NCBI RefSeq assembly: GCF_900291955.1
Contig: NZ_OLMR01000005.1
Span: 82,637-146,636, forward strand
Length of the DNA stretch: 64,000 nt
From: Pseudoruminococcus massiliensis
GTDB taxonomy: Bacteria; Bacillota; Clostridia; Oscillospirales; Acutalibacteraceae
Direction: 5' to 3'
Each line of letters opens with the position of its first letter. Position 1 is the stretch's first letter. Below the pieces are notes generated by a model that ran no database searches, had not been told where the DNA came from, and saw only the letters and a list, made by a program, of their open reading frames with translations. Position numbers and translations under genes: made by a program. Shown in pieces: positions 62,402 through 64,000 of this stretch.

Positions 62402-62989
62402 ATGAGAGCAGAACGGCAGAAAATCAAGCTATTGCAGGACGGTGAAGCTGATGAAACAGATATAATGCTTGCAAGGGCAAAGTATAGAGGTACTTCTCAA
62501 GAATATACAAGCTTTTCAAAAGCTATGGATTTGCCACAGCAAAGGCAGAGAGTGGCTATTGACGGTTTAGAAAATATTGGGGTTGGAAAATGGAAGATAC
62601 CTATTGATAAAGTTGTTAGAAGTGGTATAATAAGGGATAAAAGAATAGTTGAAGGAATTGAAAACGGAGAAATTACTAAGCTTTTAAATTCTGAAAAACA
62701 AAAACCTCATATCTTAGGTTCAGATATGTACGACCCAGCTAAACATAAAAGTTATTTTATAATATCAGAGGAAGAACTGCAATCAATTATTAATAAGTAT
62801 TATGGTACTGGCGAGGTGACCATTAACGCTAATGGTATTGCAAATGCTAAAGAGTATATAACTGTTGATAAAATTATTGGTCGTGTAGTATCTTCTAATG
62901 GCGAAGATTTAGGAGAAACTGACCGCTTCAGAATTCATTATTCTAAAAGCAGAACACACGCTGTACCAGCAATCTCAAAAAGAAGGTGA
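62402..62989 (+). CDS. Truncated phage minor capsid protein with C-terminal toxin domain
   Basis: A 195-residue frame. In-frame residues from about 62367 (YEALQRQRQLETR before the ATG) to residue 55 match the coiled C-terminal end of phage minor capsid proteins (ARAKYRGTSQEYTSFSKAM). The rest (about 85-195, with EKQKPHILGSDMYDP, GTGEV, DRFRIHYSKSRTHAVPA) resembles the polymorphic toxin type 50 domain (Ntox50), a predicted RNase. No ribosome binding site precedes the ATG and a stop lies just upstream, so the capsid part is truncated. The following gene may encode immunity. Confidence 0.68.
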   Translation: MRAERQKIKLLQDGEADETDIMLARAKYRGTSQEYTSFSKAMDLPQQRQRVAIDGLENIGVGKWKIPIDKVVRSGIIRDKRIVEGIENGEITKLLNSEKQKPHILGSDMYDPAKHKSYFIISEEELQSIINKYYGTGEVTINANGIANAKEYITVDKIIGRVVSSNGEDLGETDRFRIHYSKSRTHAVPAISKRR

Positions 62990-62993
62990 AATT

Positions 62994-63206
62994 ATGCTTA
63001 ATATTTTTAATTATTGGAATAAAAAAATAAGTGTTTTAACGACTACTGGTAAAAAATTTATTGGCGATGTTGAGGATATTATTCCAGCCGATGAGAATGA
63101 TTCAAATATAAATAGTATTGTTATTCGTTCTACTGATTCTAAGTTTTTGGGTAAACTTGTTGAATTTCCTGAAAACGAGATTGATACCATCACAATCATA
63201 AATTAA
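62994..63206 (+). CDS. Sm-like putative immunity protein
   Basis: A 70-residue protein starting 4 bases after the toxin gene, with AGAAGGTGA as ribosome binding site inside the toxin's end. The beta-strand pattern (VLTTTGKKFIGDVEDIIP, SIVIRSTD, LVEFPENEIDTITI) resembles small Sm-like barrels that often lie next to phage-borne Ntox-type toxins. Its position directly after the toxin and its independent ribosome binding site suggest an immunity protein. No experiment is implied by the sequence. Confidence 0.6.
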   Translation: MLNIFNYWNKKISVLTTTGKKFIGDVEDIIPADENDSNINSIVIRSTDSKFLGKLVEFPENEIDTITIIN

Positions 63207-63244
63207 ACCGCTCCTTGAGGGCGGTTTGTTTAATGGAGAATGTT

Positions 63245-63466
63245 ATGGATATAATCGAATTTCATAGTAAAATGAAACAGCATTGTGAAAGTCTGAATGG
63301 GAACTGCTCACAATGCTGTTTCTTAGAATACTGCTATTCTCAAAAAAGAGACATTTATAATGATTTTTTGAGCGATGTTATATTTAGCCTTTCAAAGAAT
63401 GGGGATAGCAATAAGGACATTTCCGCTCAGGTGATTCATAACCATCACAATGTTTTTCGTTCTTAA
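63245..63466 (+). CDS. Phage-type Cys-rich small protein
   Basis: A 73-residue protein with a cluster CESLNGNCSQCCFLEYC near residues 14-30, a pattern like the small metal-binding proteins of Clostridia phages. I start at ATG 63245, 7 bases after GGAG; longer starts at 63215 and 63233 are less well placed. It lies downstream of the toxin/immunity pair after a small hairpin (AAACCGC/GCGGTTT, 63205-63230). Confidence 0.55.
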   Translation: MDIIEFHSKMKQHCESLNGNCSQCCFLEYCYSQKRDIYNDFLSDVIFSLSKNGDSNKDISAQVIHNHHNVFRS

Positions 63467-63568
63467 GTGAACATTGTGCATAAATCAATTCATCATTTTT
63501 ATTTACCTCCTATAATATATTTCGGACATCAGCCGATAAGTAGATTATAGTGTGAAGTATCAATATGT

Positions 63569-63613
63569 TCAATAACCGTTTTTAAAGTTAAAATGCTTTA
63601 AAGGCGGTTTTTC
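63569..63613 (+). terminator. Terminator-like hairpin in phage remnant
   Basis: AACCGTTTTTAAAG and CTTTAAAGGCGGTT pair around an 8-base loop and are followed by TTTCT. Confidence 0.65.
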
Positions 63614-63637
63614 TATGCCCAAAAGTAGGTGATTTAT

Positions 63638-63742
63638 TTGTTTGAATTTTATTTAGGCTTAAAGATAACAGGAATGATTATATCAGCTTTATTATTGCTT
63701 GTTTTAGCAGTAATCGGATTAATACAGCATTTTAAGCACTAA
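63638..63742 (+). CDS. Small single-helix membrane peptide
   Basis: A 34-residue peptide starting at TTG, with AGTAGGTGA 8 bases upstream. It has one membrane helix (about 10-29, GMIISALLLLVLAVIGLI) and a basic end. Its place among phage-type genes suggests a phage-derived membrane peptide. It is below usual ORF length limits. Confidence 0.5.
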   Translation: MFEFYLGLKITGMIISALLLLVLAVIGLIQHFKH

Positions 63743-63759
63743 CGAAAGCAGGTGAAATA

Positions 63760-63807
63760 ATGGACTTCCGAGAATTTATAGAAGAAAGATTCATAAAAAG
63801 AAACTAA
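63760..63807 (+). CDS. 15-residue ORF with good ribosome binding site
   Basis: MDFREFIEERFIKRN, preceded by AGGTGA 8 bases before ATG. It may be a tiny phage peptide or an ORF shortened by the insertion of the IS element whose end begins 13 bases later. Confidence 0.3.
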   Translation: MDFREFIEERFIKRN

Positions 63808-63819
63808 GCACTCTGAAAA

Positions 63820-64000
63820 TGGACCATAGTCAATAAAGTAGACAAGTAAAAGAGCAAATTTTACAAAAAATTCATTTCTGCCTGATCAGGAGAGAGGCCG
63901 TTATTGTGAGAATGAGGTCTGAAAGAATTGTAGAAACCGTTGATATACTGAAAAATGCTCAGTTTCAGTTCATCAAAGGAAGAGTAAGTTCTGCGGTTGG
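63820..64000 (-). mobile_element. IS3-family element, one end
   Basis: The terminal sequence TGGACCATAGTC at 63820, continuing to a GTAGACAAG-type run, resembles the inverted repeat end of IS3/IS150-group elements. The element extends beyond the window. Confidence 0.75.
63861..64000 (-). CDS. IS3-family transposase, C-terminal end
   Basis: The minus strand encodes the end of an IS3-family DDE transposase (OrfB): a YSSFDELKLSIFQYINGFYN segment followed by SFRPHSHNNGLSPDQAE and a stop at 63861. This is the usual last part of the integrase core, after the catalytic Glu. The rest lies outside the window. It sits inside the IS element whose end is at 63820. Confidence 0.85.
   Translation of the reverse strand, partial: NRRTYSSFDELKLSIFQYINGFYNSFRPHSHNNGLSPDQAEMNFL

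Noticed and set aside
63384..63502. Minus-strand Cys-rich frame (with an ERKCPYCYP segment) after AGGAGG
   Set aside because: The ATG well spaced from that AGGAGG reads only three codons before a stop in another frame; the Cys-rich frame has no start and overlaps the better-supported plus-strand gene. A frameshifted relic is possible.

Overview
The window reads as chromosome of a low-GC, spore-forming anaerobe of the class Clostridia. Sporulation genes (a YabQ-like end, yunB, pdaA, the complete spoIIAA-spoIIAB-sigF operon), a group II ECF module, DUF1385 next to prmC and fermentative genes all point there. The gene repertoire looks most like Oscillospirales/Ruminococcaceae, but that is an inference; no rRNA or tRNA gene is present to fix it.

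Layout. 1-14.2 kb: sporulation, mntP, a cytosolic GH13 enzyme, trmB, a lipoprotein, a two-component system with a small inserted gene, DUF1385-prmC, then recA-recX-rimO-pgsA. 14.4-17.2 kb: a 940-residue MORN-repeat protein. 17.5-31.7 kb, mostly minus strand: rsmF, truA-ecfT-ecfA2-ecfA1, an rRNA-type methyltransferase, glmM, ruvB/ruvA/ruvC, sodA, pdaA and aroB. 32.5-33.9 kb: the sigma-F operon. 34.2-38.3 kb: galE, nudix, PHP phosphatase, small proteins, SDR. 38.6-49.8 kb: an FtsX-type ABC exporter, MATE pump, HAD phosphatase, an LrgAB/GntR/HAD operon and a LytTR two-component system. 50.2-55.6 kb: a transcarboxylase-like gene trio, a D-2-hydroxyacid dehydrogenase, a Nif11-like small protein and L-lactate dehydrogenase. 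56.3-61.7 kb: YhgE/Pip protein and a HlyD/MacB-permease pair. 61.8-64 kb: mobile-element debris with a truncated phage capsid-toxin gene, a putative immunity gene, small phage-type ORFs and the end of an IS3-family element.

Three things stand out. First, two unlinked intergenic regions (about 33.88-34.04 kb plus strand and 55.67-55.84 kb minus strand) carry the same unit: two palindromes flanking a consensus sigma-A promoter, then a conserved roughly 90-nt core whose closing stem differs in sequence but still pairs. This is the best candidate for an undescribed small-RNA family. Second, intergenic spaces are filled with a modular family of short hairpins bounded by long inverted repeats; one copy has expanded into about three 218-bp tandem units that split ruvA from ruvB. 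Third, the lrgAB operon carries a textbook FCD-GntR operator (AATTGGTNNNACCAATT) at its promoter.

How genes work together: lrgAB, the GntR regulator and the Gph-like HAD look like a small-carboxylate (pyruvate/lactate/glycolate) transport and repair unit; the biotin/carboxyltransferase trio and the two 2-hydroxyacid dehydrogenases next to it handle pyruvate/oxaloacetate-level fermentation; ruvABC, recA and recX provide recombination repair. Start sites were moved from the longest ORF where a Shine-Dalgarno sequence or family N-terminus demanded it, and this is stated in each entry.
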